Shown in pieces: positions 16,639-24,225 of a DNA stretch of 45,702 bases (its first letter is position 1; the number at the start of each line of letters is the position of its first letter). The notes beneath the pieces were generated by a model. The model was not told the origin of the DNA. It made no database searches and saw only the letters and a list, made by a program, of their open reading frames with translations. The position numbers were made by a program, and so were the translations under genes. The stretch is taken from NCBI RefSeq assembly GCF_021245985.1, contig NZ_JAJQXA010000025.1, positions 1 to 45,702 on the forward strand, in the 5' to 3' direction. The stretch comes from Flavobacterium soyae (GTDB lineage Bacteria; Bacteroidota; Bacteroidia; Flavobacteriales; Flavobacteriaceae).

Positions 16639-17415
16639 TTATTTTTTGTCAATCTCAATCCAAACAGGGGCATGATCGCTTGTTTTTTCCCAGCCCCGTA
16701 CATGACGGTCAACACCGCCTGAGCGTAATTCTTGGACTATTTGCGGACTCAGTAAAAAATGATCAATTCTTAAACCGGCGTCTCGCTCATAAGCATTTCT
16801 AAAATAATCCCAAAAAGTGTAAATTTTCTCGTCAGGATATAATTTCCGAATAGCATCTGTCCATCCCTGCGAAACTATAGCTGCAAAAGCTTTTCGAATT
16901 TCAGGTCTGAAAAGAGCATCGTTACCCCATTTTTCGGGTTTGTAAACATCCAGTTCTGTCGGCATAACATTAAAATCGCCAATCAATATTGCTGGAATTT
17001 TTAGATTCAATAATGTTTCTGCATGTTCAGCAAGACGATCAAACCATTTCAGCTTATATTCAAATTTCGGGCCCGGCAAAGGGTTTCCGTTTGGCAGATA
17101 AAGACAGCCAATCACAATTCCATTAATCAAAGCTTCGATATAACGGCTCTGAATATCTTCATCATCTCCCGGAAGAATGCGTGTTACTTCTTCAATTTCC
17201 ATATTTCGGGCAAGAATCGCAACGCCGTTCCATTGTTTTTGTCCGTGCCAAATGGCATTGTAACCTGCATCATTAATTGCTTTAAACGGAAAATTATCCT
17301 GCGGCGCTTTTAATTCCTGCAGACAGACAATATCTGGAGCCGTTTCATCAAGCCAGCGCAATAATACAGGTAAGCGTCCGTTTATTCCGTTTACATTATA
17401 TGTTGCTATTTTCAT
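16639..17415 (-). CDS. xth: Exodeoxyribonuclease III (AP endonuclease)
   Basis: 258-aa Mg-dependent nuclease of the endonuclease/exonuclease/phosphatase fold, cutting at abasic sites in base-excision repair. Motifs in order: NVNGI (Asn), LQELK (metal-binding Glu), LPNG with the Tyr before it, GDFNV (Asp/Asn), LRIDHFLLS and SDHAPVW (catalytic Asp-His). Full length for ExoIII/XthA. First gene of the xth-alkB unit; the exonuclease/GIY-YIG gene lies 72 bases upstream on the same strand and may share transcription. Confidence 0.95.
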   Translation of the reverse strand: MKIATYNVNGINGRLPVLLRWLDETAPDIVCLQELKAPQDNFPFKAINDAGYNAIWHGQKQWNGVAILARNMEIEEVTRILPGDDEDIQSRYIEALINGIVIGCLYLPNGNPLPGPKFEYKLKWFDRLAEHAETLLNLKIPAILIGDFNVMPTELDVYKPEKWGNDALFRPEIRKAFAAIVSQGWTDAIRKLYPDEKIYTFWDYFRNAYERDAGLRIDHFLLSPQIVQELRSGGVDRHVRGWEKTSDHAPVWIEIDKK

Positions 17416-17487
17416 GGTGCAATTAATTAATTTGTATTATTAAATTTACTGATTATTAAGCATTTAATCTAAATAGATTTTCTATTC

Positions 17488-18867
17488 TTATTTTAGTAAC
17501 TGTTTGTTAAATAATACTTTACCCGGGTATTTTTCTGCGAAAGCAAAAATCAGCTGTTCAATATATTGATTGCTTTTATAAGTTGTGACATAGTTTTTTA
17601 TTTCTACGGGATCATGAATCGAAATATCTGATGGAATGTATCCCATACCATAAAAACGACCGTTTTCGATCCAAATACAGCTGCGTTCTTCTTTTGATCT
17701 TCCTTTGTCTATAATGGCAAAAGTTGGCCTGTTGTTTAATAAAAAATCAATTGCGTTATCAACTTGTTCATTGTGAAGTAAAACATCAGGTAAGCTTTTT
17801 GTATCATTATTTTGAAATAAATCCCCTTCTTCCGGTCTTGTATACTTGCAAAAGCGATGATCAATTTCAAACTGCTCTGCCAGGCTTCGTAGTAAATTAA
17901 TCCCATCGTACTGGCTGTTAAATTCATGGATACAAACCTGAAATTTGCTCACTTTTCCAATTGCCAGATATTTATAACCGTTTCGGGCTTCGTATTGATA
18001 AATTCCAAATTTTGCTTCAAAACGTTTTAAGGCACGATTATAAGTTGGCCAGAGTTTTTTGATTTCGGTACATTCTAATAACAAAGCCATTAATTCAGTA
18101 GCGCAGATTTCGAAAGAAATTCCATAAATGTCCCTTAAAAAGTGCTGCCTTTGCGGGTTGATGTTATTACCGCTGAAATGAGAAGCCACACGTTTTTTTA
18201 AGTTGATGGCTTTTCCAACATAAATCACCTTTTTTTGTTGATTATAAAAATAATATACGCCCGGTTTTTCGGGTAAATTATTAAAATCATCAGGCGGAAG
18301 ATTCGGTGGTAAACGTTGATCTTGTGCTGTTTTTTTGATCATTTTATCGATTTCTCCGGCATCGTCCCATTCCAGTAAAAGCGAAAATAATATAGCCGTT
18401 GCATCTGCATCTCCGCCGGCGCGGTGTCTGTTTTCTAAACCTATATTTAAGGAGTTGCAAAGATTTCCTAAACTGTAAGAACCTAAACCCGGTTTGATTT
18501 TTCTGGCTGCACGAACGGTACAAAGTTTTTTTGCCGACCATTTAAAACCTGCTTTTTCAAGTTGATGATGAACGAATGAATAATCGAAGTTTACATTATG
18601 GGCAACAAAAATACGATCAGTAAGCATTTCTAATACTTTTTCTGAAATGTCATCGAAAATAGGTGCATTAGACACCATTTCGTTATTAATACCTGTTAAT
18701 CCAAAAATAGAAGGAGGAATGTCTTGCTCTGGATTTACAAGTGTTTCATAACGGTCAAGTACATTTTTGCCATCATGAATAATAATGGCAATTTCTGTAA
18801 TGCGGCTGCCACTGGCATTTCCGCCTGTGGTTTCAATATCGACTATGGCATACTCCGTATTTCTCAT
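17488..18867 (-). CDS. DnaQ-type exonuclease fused to GIY-YIG nuclease domain
   Basis: 459-aa fusion. Residues about 5-165 are a DEDDh 3'-5' exonuclease like DNA polymerase III epsilon (IVDIETTGG, HNVNFDYSFV, HRAGGDADAT). Residues about 200-280 are a UvrC/Cho-type GIY-YIG domain (KPGVYYFYN, VIYVGKAINLKKRV, then Glu in LLLECTEIKK). The rest (about 290-459) has no domain I recognise. The same fusion is known in other bacteria as an epsilon/Cho-like repair protein, presumed to act in nucleotide-excision-type repair. It sits 42 bases after umuC on the same strand, inside a DNA-damage gene block. Confidence 0.9.
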   Translation of the reverse strand: MRNTEYAIVDIETTGGNASGSRITEIAIIIHDGKNVLDRYETLVNPEQDIPPSIFGLTGINNEMVSNAPIFDDISEKVLEMLTDRIFVAHNVNFDYSFVHHQLEKAGFKWSAKKLCTVRAARKIKPGLGSYSLGNLCNSLNIGLENRHRAGGDADATAILFSLLLEWDDAGEIDKMIKKTAQDQRLPPNLPPDDFNNLPEKPGVYYFYNQQKKVIYVGKAINLKKRVASHFSGNNINPQRQHFLRDIYGISFEICATELMALLLECTEIKKLWPTYNRALKRFEAKFGIYQYEARNGYKYLAIGKVSKFQVCIHEFNSQYDGINLLRSLAEQFEIDHRFCKYTRPEEGDLFQNNDTKSLPDVLLHNEQVDNAIDFLLNNRPTFAIIDKGRSKEERSCIWIENGRFYGMGYIPSDISIHDPVEIKNYVTTYKSNQYIEQLIFAFAEKYPGKVLFNKQLLK

Positions 18868-18909
18868 CTGTATATAACGTAAAACCGATTGTTTTTCTGC
18901 TGCTTATAT

Positions 18910-20169
18910 TTAAACTTTAACCGTAATAACATCTTTGAGCAAAGTAGAAAATTTGGGAGATAATCTGTTCTGCCTCATTTTCCATTGCCGTCCCAAAGAC
19001 TGTACACCGAATTTAATTTTATTATTACCATAACTTTGGTTCATTTTATCAATCACACTCATTAAAGGCTGATGTTTAGGATTCGAAGTTTCGAATAAAT
19101 TAAGCTGTGTTTCACTATTTGGTGTTAATCCCATTACGATTACACCAGCTTTTTTATAACGATAGCCTTTTTTAAAAATAGCTTTAAATCCTTTTTGTGC
19201 GGCTTCATTGAGTTCTATCGTCGAATTGGTTGGAAAATTAGTAGTGATGGTAATACTTCGTGAATAGTGTGATTCCTCGTTCTTTAAAAAACTAGTCTGG
19301 ATAAAAACCGTTACCATATTACAATGACAATTCTGACGTCTTAATTTTTCAGCACAGGAAGCTGTAAACGTGCTGATTCGTTCTGAGATTTCTTCATAAG
19401 TGGTATATCTTTTTTCGAAAGACCTTGTAGTGGCAATCATTTTCCGGTCTGCGGCGGCTTCTAATTCCAAAGTTGGTTTCCCTTCTAATTCATGTTTTAA
19501 CCGAAGCCCGACTACAGACAGTTCTTTTCTTACCCAAGCATCCGGAAGCAGGGTAAATTCATATGCTGTGTTGATTTTTTTTAATTTAAGCCGTTTGGCG
19601 TGTTTTCTGCCAATTCCCCATACATCTTCAATTTTAGCCCACTTTAATGCTTTAATTCTTTTTTCTTCTGAGTCAATACAATAAACACCCTGCGTACGAT
19701 CTGCAAATTTTCGGGCAATTTTATTCGCCATTTTTGCCAAAGCTTTGGTAGGAGCAAAACCTATACTAACAGGAATGCCTGTTCCTTGTGTCACTTCTTT
19801 CCGCATTTTTAAACCCAGTATATTCAGATCAAATAAATCGTAACCTGAAAATTTCAGGAAGGCTTCATCAATACTGTAAATTTCGATTTCGGGAGTATAA
19901 GTTTGCAGCAGGTTCATGACCCGATTGCTCATATCGCCGTATAACGGATAATTAGAAGAATAAACAAATATGTTTTTTTCTTTAAAAACAGATTCATACT
20001 TAAAAGCCGGAATAGCCATTGGTATGCCAAGGGCCTTAGCTTCATCAGAACGTGAAATAACACACCCGTCATTATTAGAGAGAATAACGATAGGTTTTCC
20101 TCTTAAATGTGGATCAAATACTCTTTGACACGAAGCATAAAAATTGTTACAATCGACTAAAGCAAACAT
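18910..20169 (-). CDS. umuC: Y-family translesion DNA polymerase, UmuC
   Basis: 419-aa catalytic subunit of polymerase V. It starts with ALVDCNNFYASCQRVF (first metal Asp), has EIYSIDEAFL with the catalytic Asp-Glu, then SIGFAPTKALAKMANKIA, and a little-finger domain after about residue 240. QLNLF at 355-359 fits a beta-clamp-binding motif, as expected for a polymerase recruited to stalled forks. The C-terminal UmuC-specific tail (SLGRQWKMRQNRLSPKF) is present. umuD lies 101 bases upstream in the same direction; a dispersed inverted repeat occupies that gap. Confidence 0.94.
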   Translation of the reverse strand: MFALVDCNNFYASCQRVFDPHLRGKPIVILSNNDGCVISRSDEAKALGIPMAIPAFKYESVFKEKNIFVYSSNYPLYGDMSNRVMNLLQTYTPEIEIYSIDEAFLKFSGYDLFDLNILGLKMRKEVTQGTGIPVSIGFAPTKALAKMANKIARKFADRTQGVYCIDSEEKRIKALKWAKIEDVWGIGRKHAKRLKLKKINTAYEFTLLPDAWVRKELSVVGLRLKHELEGKPTLELEAAADRKMIATTRSFEKRYTTYEEISERISTFTASCAEKLRRQNCHCNMVTVFIQTSFLKNEESHYSRSITITTNFPTNSTIELNEAAQKGFKAIFKKGYRYKKAGVIVMGLTPNSETQLNLFETSNPKHQPLMSVIDKMNQSYGNNKIKFGVQSLGRQWKMRQNRLSPKFSTLLKDVITVKV

Positions 20170-20199
20170 TTTCTAAATGTGTTTTTTTATTTCTATTTT

Positions 20200-20263
20200 G
20201 TCAGTCTGAGCAAAGTCGAAGACCTTTTGTGTTATAAAGCGCTTCGACTTCGCTCAGTGTGAC
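20200..20263. repeat. Inverted repeat between umuD and umuC
   Basis: Arms 20200-20221 and 20242-20263 match at 19 of 22 positions (core TCGAAG on the left, CTTCGA on the right). The core GAGCGAAGTCGAAG is a frequent spacer repeat in Bacteroidota; a single half-copy is at 45325-45339. As RNA it would form a long stem inside the umuDC transcript. Confidence 0.8.
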
Positions 20264-20270
20264 ATTCAAC

Positions 20271-20726
20271 TTAAAAAGATTTAATACTATGAACCACAAT
20301 TCCCCAAATTACAAAATTATTTTCCGGGGTTACTTTTATAGGCTGGTAATCTTCATTTTCGGCAATAAGCCAGATTATGTCTTTTTCTATTCTGATACGC
20401 TTTACAGTAAACTCGCCATCAATTTGGCAAACAGCAATTTTATTGTTTTGTGGTTCCAGGCTTTTATCAATAATCAATAAATCGCCATCATTGATACCGG
20501 CATTTTTCATAGAATGTCCTTTTACCCTGGCAAAATAAGTAGTGTATTTATGTTTGATAAATTCTTTGTTGAGATCAATCGATAATTCGATAAAATCATC
20601 AGCAGGCGAAGGAAAACCTGCGCTGATACCAACGTCAAAAAAAGGCAGCATTACCTTCGAACTTACATCCGGGATGTACAATTCTATTGATTTTGTGGTA
20701 TTTATATTGCTCAATTTCATAATCAC
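20271..20726 (-). CDS. umuD: UmuD-like S24 autoprotease, translesion polymerase subunit
   Basis: 151-aa protein that self-cleaves on RecA stimulation and then binds UmuC. The cleavage site is Ala36-Gly37 in SAGFPSPADDF. The Ser-Lys dyad is Ser72 (GHSMKNAGI) and Lys109 (FTVKRI). The distances cleavage-to-Ser (36) and Ser-to-Lys (37) equal those of E. coli UmuD. The N-terminal arm is somewhat longer than in E. coli. A second ATG at 20720 (MKLSN) is an equally possible start. A TAATTTTG -7-like box lies 26-33 bases upstream of 20726, within a region shared with the divergent repressor gene. Confidence 0.92.
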   Translation of the reverse strand: MIMKLSNINTTKSIELYIPDVSSKVMLPFFDVGISAGFPSPADDFIELSIDLNKEFIKHKYTTYFARVKGHSMKNAGINDGDLLIIDKSLEPQNNKIAVCQIDGEFTVKRIRIEKDIIWLIAENEDYQPIKVTPENNFVIWGIVVHSIKSF

Positions 20727-20742
20727 TTCAAAAAAGTTTTTT

Positions 20743-20790
20743 TGTATAAAGCAAAATTAGTACAGATAATAACATTTTTTTATATATTTG
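20743..20790. promoter_or_regulatory. Divergent umuD / LexA-like gene promoter region with dyad
   Basis: A minus-strand -7-like box (TAATTTTG, 20759-20752) faces umuD, and a plus-strand box (TATATTTG, 20783-20790) faces the XRE-S24 gene. A TGTA-N14-TACA dyad spans 20743-20764 and covers the umuD -7 box. It is a reasonable candidate operator for the S24 repressor. No good -33 TTG is visible for either direction. The operator role is inference. Confidence 0.4.
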
Positions 20791-20816
20791 CTGTTCTAAA
20801 TTATAACAAATTAATT

Positions 20817-21590
20817 ATGTCCTTATTTTCAGACAACATCAGAGCATTAAGGGTTAAGCATAAAATATCGCAGGAGAAATTAGCTGGAAACCTAAAGATT
20901 ACCCGAGGTAGATACGTTAAATATGAAGACGGAACTTCAGAAGCACCGTATGATATTTTAAAGCAGATTGCTTTATATTTTCATATGAGCATTGATTTAT
21001 TATTGTCTGTCGATGTGCGTAAAATTGACGTGGAAAATTTGATAAAATTAGAAGGCAATCGACTTATTTTGCCAATTCAAGTGGATCAATTTGGAGAAAA
21101 TTATATCGAAATTGTATCTCAAAAAGCAAAAGCAGGCTACTTAAACGGATATGCCGATCCGGAATACATTGAAAGTTTACAGCAGGTTTCACTCCCGTTT
21201 TTAGGACCGGGCAAGCACAGAGGTTTTCCTGTAGAAGGCGATTCGATGCCGCCGCATGAAGATGGTTCAATTATTATTGGCCGTTATGTAGAAAGGCTGG
21301 GAGAGGTGATGGATGGCAGGACGTATATTTTGATTACCAAAAATGAAGGGATGGTATACAAACGTCTCAATAAAAATAAAAAGAACGCTTTGGTTTTAGA
21401 ATCGGATAATAGTTTTTATCCAAATTATGAAGTGAAAGCTTCTGATATTTTAGAGATTTGGGAATACGAATGCAGCATTGGCCGATCAGATAAAAAACAA
21501 ACATTATCTGAAACCGAAAGCATGAAAGAACTGCTTTTAGAAGTTAAGAGAGAAGTTATGGAGATTAAGAATAATACGACGAATGCATAA
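20817..21590 (+). CDS. XRE-S24 (LexA-like) self-cleaving repressor
   Basis: 257-aa regulator from ATG 20817 (MSLFSDNIRALRVKH); the longer frame to 20742 adds a non-homologous leader that overlaps the promoter boxes. Residues about 5-62 are a Cro/C1-type helix-turn-helix (ISQEKLAGNLKITRGRYVKYEDG). Residues about 95-215 are an S24 peptidase domain with a cleavable Ala106-Gly107 (KAKAGYLNGY), Ser143 (EGDSMPPHEDG) and Lys182 (MVYKRL). The last 35 residues are charged and helical. The architecture equals phage CI repressors. Lying divergent to umuDC, it is a good candidate for the damage-responsive repressor of this block (inference). Confidence 0.88.
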   Translation: MSLFSDNIRALRVKHKISQEKLAGNLKITRGRYVKYEDGTSEAPYDILKQIALYFHMSIDLLLSVDVRKIDVENLIKLEGNRLILPIQVDQFGENYIEIVSQKAKAGYLNGYADPEYIESLQQVSLPFLGPGKHRGFPVEGDSMPPHEDGSIIIGRYVERLGEVMDGRTYILITKNEGMVYKRLNKNKKNALVLESDNSFYPNYEVKASDILEIWEYECSIGRSDKKQTLSETESMKELLLEVKREVMEIKNNTTNA

Positions 21591-21781
21591 AAGTTTATTT
21601 TAGCATAAAAAGATTTTTATAAATTCTGAAAAGTGCAAATGGACAAAAAAGTTCTTAAATTTTAACTCCTCTTTTTCTATAATTGACTGTGACAGACATG
21701 GATTTTATCAGCCAATATTTTGCGTTATTTCCATTTGCTGCTTTTCAATATATTTGGTCAAACGATCTTTCCTTTATAAAT

Positions 21782-22222
21782 TTAATTTCCTTTAACAATC
21801 GCCGATGCAATTTGTCCGCAATGATGTGAATTGTGAAAAAGAATAATAGATAATAATTTAATTCTTGGAACTGTTCCTAAAAAAGAAGTTTCTACTTCTT
21901 CGAACCAATCCTGATCAGAAGAATTATTTATAACATCTTCGAGTGTTTTGTATCCTTGTTCTATAAATGTATGACTTGTTTGAAGATCATAATCTTTTCC
22001 GGTATCAGATTGTCCGATTGTTGTGTTTTCGACATCCGTTTTATTTCCAAAAAACGTTCCCAGAATGTTTGCTGTTTCTCCAATATGTCTGTAAATAAAT
22101 CCAACCGAAGCTGTTTTTTCATTCAATTGAAAGCGGCTGTTTTCCAGAGTTATATTTTTAAATGTAAGATTACAGACAAAGCGGTTATGATCTAAAAGAT
22201 CAAGCAAGATTTGTTTTTGCAT
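21782..22222 (-). CDS. DinB-superfamily protein
   Basis: 146-aa four-helix-bundle protein of the DinB/YfiT-like superfamily, which is unrelated to polymerase IV. Putative metal-binding histidines are in FIYRHIGE and in the C-terminal LFHNSHHCGQI. Members are putative metal-dependent thiol transferases or damage/stress proteins; no substrate can be predicted. It starts 18 bases after the ArsR stop, as the third gene of a likely AHSA1-ArsR-DinB unit. The 191 bases downstream (21591-21781) hold no supportable gene. Confidence 0.8.
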   Translation of the reverse strand: MQKQILLDLLDHNRFVCNLTFKNITLENSRFQLNEKTASVGFIYRHIGETANILGTFFGNKTDVENTTIGQSDTGKDYDLQTSHTFIEQGYKTLEDVINNSSDQDWFEEVETSFLGTVPRIKLLSIILFHNSHHCGQIASAIVKGN

Positions 22223-22240
22223 GATTTCTAATTTTTTAAA

Positions 22241-22561
22241 TTAATCTTTCTTTTTGTTCAAAATAATTTCCAGTCTGCTGAGTTTGTTTTCCCAGAACTG
22301 GTCAAAATGACTGATCAGCGCTTTAACATCATCAAATCCTTTTTGATTTAAAACACAATGACGTTCCCGTCCAATTTCCTGGATAGAAATAAAACCCGCC
22401 AGCTGCAATATTTTAATATGTTTTGAAACAGCAGGACGGCTCATATCAAAGTTTTCAGCCAGCGCATTTATATTATACGTTTCTTTAGTAAGCAATTGCA
22501 GAATTTGCCTGCGGCTTGGATCTGCAATTACTTGTAAGGCATCAAGATTAGGCAGTGACAT
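22241..22561 (-). CDS. ArsR-family winged-helix repressor
   Basis: 106-aa dimeric DNA-binding protein. LQVIADPSRRQILQLL opens the domain, and the recognition helix is in MSRPAVSKHIKILQLAGF. No cysteine pair of the metal-sensing type is present, which fits the non-metal ArsR regulators usually coupled to AHSA1/SRPBCC genes. Its ATG shares the A of the upstream stop (TAATG), so it is translationally coupled to the AHSA1 gene. It probably autoregulates through the dyads at 22996-23039. Confidence 0.88.
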   Translation of the reverse strand: MSLPNLDALQVIADPSRRQILQLLTKETYNINALAENFDMSRPAVSKHIKILQLAGFISIQEIGRERHCVLNQKGFDDVKALISHFDQFWENKLSRLEIILNKKKD

Positions 22562-22989
22562 TATTTTTCATTTAAAAGATTCTCCACTTTCTCCATTTTT
22601 TTCAGCCAGCCTTCTGTCATTCCGGTTAGGATTGAAACATTTTCTTCTTTAAATCCGGTATGAAGGAGATGCAATTCGGTACCATTATCTTTTTTTTCCA
22701 ATGTCCATTCGACAATAGTCTCAAAGATAGTTTCATCATTTCCTGGCCCCCCTTTCCAACTGTAAACAAGTTTTTTGAAAAGAACGATTTCTAATATTTT
22801 GCAATGAAAAATTCCATCAAGATTTAAACTTGGAATCGGATTGGTACGAAATGTAAAATGATGTCCTAAAAGAAGTTTAAAATCATTTGGCATGATCCAT
22901 TGTGCAATTAATTCTGTCTCTGTAAGATACATCCAAATCTCCTCAGGAGTTTGACTGTAAAACCATTTGTGGTTAATTTCTGTCTTCAT
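22561..22989 (-). CDS. SRPBCC/AHSA1-like protein
   Basis: 142-aa protein of the START-like AHSA1 family, with a hydrophobic cavity for small ligands. Typical landmarks are SQTPEEIWMYLTETELIAQWIMP at the start, KLVYSWKG in the middle and the long C-terminal helix GMTEGWLKKMEKVENLL. AHSA1-ArsR pairs are common; ligand and role are unknown. It is the first gene of the operon, with the promoter and operator-like dyads directly in front. Confidence 0.85.
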   Translation of the reverse strand: MKTEINHKWFYSQTPEEIWMYLTETELIAQWIMPNDFKLLLGHHFTFRTNPIPSLNLDGIFHCKILEIVLFKKLVYSWKGGPGNDETIFETIVEWTLEKKDNGTELHLLHTGFKEENVSILTGMTEGWLKKMEKVENLLNEK

Positions 22990-22995
22990 ATTTAA

Positions 22996-23044
22996 GTAAC
23001 TTTAAGGTTACACAAATTTATATGTAACTTTTGAGTTACGCAAA
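22996..23044 (-). promoter_or_regulatory. Promoter with two operator-like dyads for the AHSA1-ArsR operon
   Basis: On the minus strand a TTTG (23044-23041) is followed after 20 bases by TAAATTTG (23020-23013), fitting the Bacteroidota -33/-7 promoter. GTAACTTTTGAGTTAC (23024-23039) fills the -33/-7 spacer, and GTAACTTTAAGGTTAC (22996-23011) covers the likely start of transcription. The two 16-bp dyads share GTAAC/GTTAC ends and are 28 bases apart. This is what a repressor site should look like; ArsR is the obvious candidate. Confidence 0.75.
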
Positions 23045-23130
23045 TATTTTTAGATTTTTTTTTATGAATACTGTTAAGAGTGAACTACTTAACTTTATTA
23101 ACCAGATGATAGTAAGCGATAAATGAATCT

Positions 23131-23892
23131 TTAAAAAACCTTCACAAAACTCAAACCATATTGCTGTCCATTATAAAAAGGTGCAATCATAGAAGTTGAC
23201 TTAATTTCAGATGATGACTTGAATAATTTTTTAGTAATATATGGATTCATCCAATAAGCAATTTTTGTGCTCAAAATGCCAATTCCGGCCCCTGCCGCAA
23301 CATCGGTTAACCAATGGCGATTGTTATAAATTCTAAATAATCCGGTTCCGGTTGCGACGGCATAACCGGCAATTCCGTACCAAATTGATTTGTCTTTATA
23401 TTCCTGCCATAAAAATTCGGCTCCGGCAAAAGCAGTGGCGGTATGTCCTGAAGGAAAAGAGTTGTTCGAGCTCCCGTCAGGTCTTTGTTCATGTACAATC
23501 GATTTTAAACCTAAAACGGTTGTTGCCATAATAGCGTACGAAGTCACAAATATAACAGAACGGTCACGCATATTATTTTTACCTTTTACACCAAATGCAT
23601 TCAAAGCATAAACAGATGCCGCAGGTGCGTATTGTGAAAAATCATCAATTGTAATTTTCTCATCAATATCTTCGGTAACTTCAGCTTTGATTTGCGAATT
23701 GAAACTCAGCAGCTGATCGCTTTCCAGACCTATAACTTCGTAGCCAATTAACACCCCAGGAATAATTAATTGTTTGTAATTGAATTTTAAATGATTTGAA
23801 GTGCTGTCAATTTTTGTAATGGAATCATTTTGTTGTGCATTCGCAGAAAATAAACCGAATAGGAATATCAGAGAAATTGTTTTGTAAAACAT
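23131..23892 (-). CDS. Secreted/periplasmic PAP2-family phosphatase
   Basis: 253-aa protein with a signal peptide (ends ANAQ at about residue 20) and a PAP2 acid-phosphatase domain. The three catalytic motifs are complete: KSIVHEQRPDG, SFPSGHTATAFAG (catalytic His) and RHWLTDVAAG (second His). It probably dephosphorylates undecaprenyl pyrophosphate or another lipid phosphate at the inner membrane or in the periplasm; which one cannot be told. A short inverted repeat, ATTATTG/CAATAAT (23898-23921), lies just before the start codon. Confidence 0.88.
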   Translation of the reverse strand: MFYKTISLIFLFGLFSANAQQNDSITKIDSTSNHLKFNYKQLIIPGVLIGYEVIGLESDQLLSFNSQIKAEVTEDIDEKITIDDFSQYAPAASVYALNAFGVKGKNNMRDRSVIFVTSYAIMATTVLGLKSIVHEQRPDGSSNNSFPSGHTATAFAGAEFLWQEYKDKSIWYGIAGYAVATGTGLFRIYNNRHWLTDVAAGAGIGILSTKIAYWMNPYITKKLFKSSSEIKSTSMIAPFYNGQQYGLSFVKVF

Positions 23893-24063
23893 CTTTCATT
23901 ATTGTTATAAATTGCAATAATAACGAAGGCATGATCTAACTATTTTTTGCTTAATTGAACCTTAAGCGAATATTAATTAATGGAATATGAATGACAATGA
24001 AAATAACAAATTCAATAAACGAGTAATTTTAATATGTTGTGAATTTGATGTTATCTCACATTT

Positions 24064-24200
24064 TTAAGCCCCGAAGGGACAATTTATATTACAGGGCCGG
24101 ATTTCCGGTTAAAATATATTCATATTGCAAAAGGTTCACAGGGACGATCGTATTGTTTAATAGACAGCCCTGCAATATGGATCGAGCCTGCGGCTTTTTA
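24064..24200. repeat. Palindromic spacer elements upstream of the PAP2 gene
   Basis: The 333-base spacer 23893-24225 holds no gene. Three palindromic parts can be seen: CCGGA/TCCGG (24097-24108), CATATTGCA (24121-24129) paired with TGCAATATG (24171-24179) around CAGGGA/CAGCCC, and a short GCC-TGC-GGC with T's at the end. The pieces GCCCCGAAGGGAC and GAGCCTGCGGC look like widely dispersed spacer repeats, possibly serving as terminators for either flank. Confidence 0.5.
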
Positions 24201-24225
24201 TAATTTTTTCTTTTAACAATTAATC

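Noticed and set aside
21698..21829. 43-aa plus-strand ORF (MDFISQYFALFPF...)
   Set aside because: Short, overlaps the 3' end of the DinB-like gene in antisense, and has no clear promoter or partner. A genuine small membrane peptide cannot be excluded.
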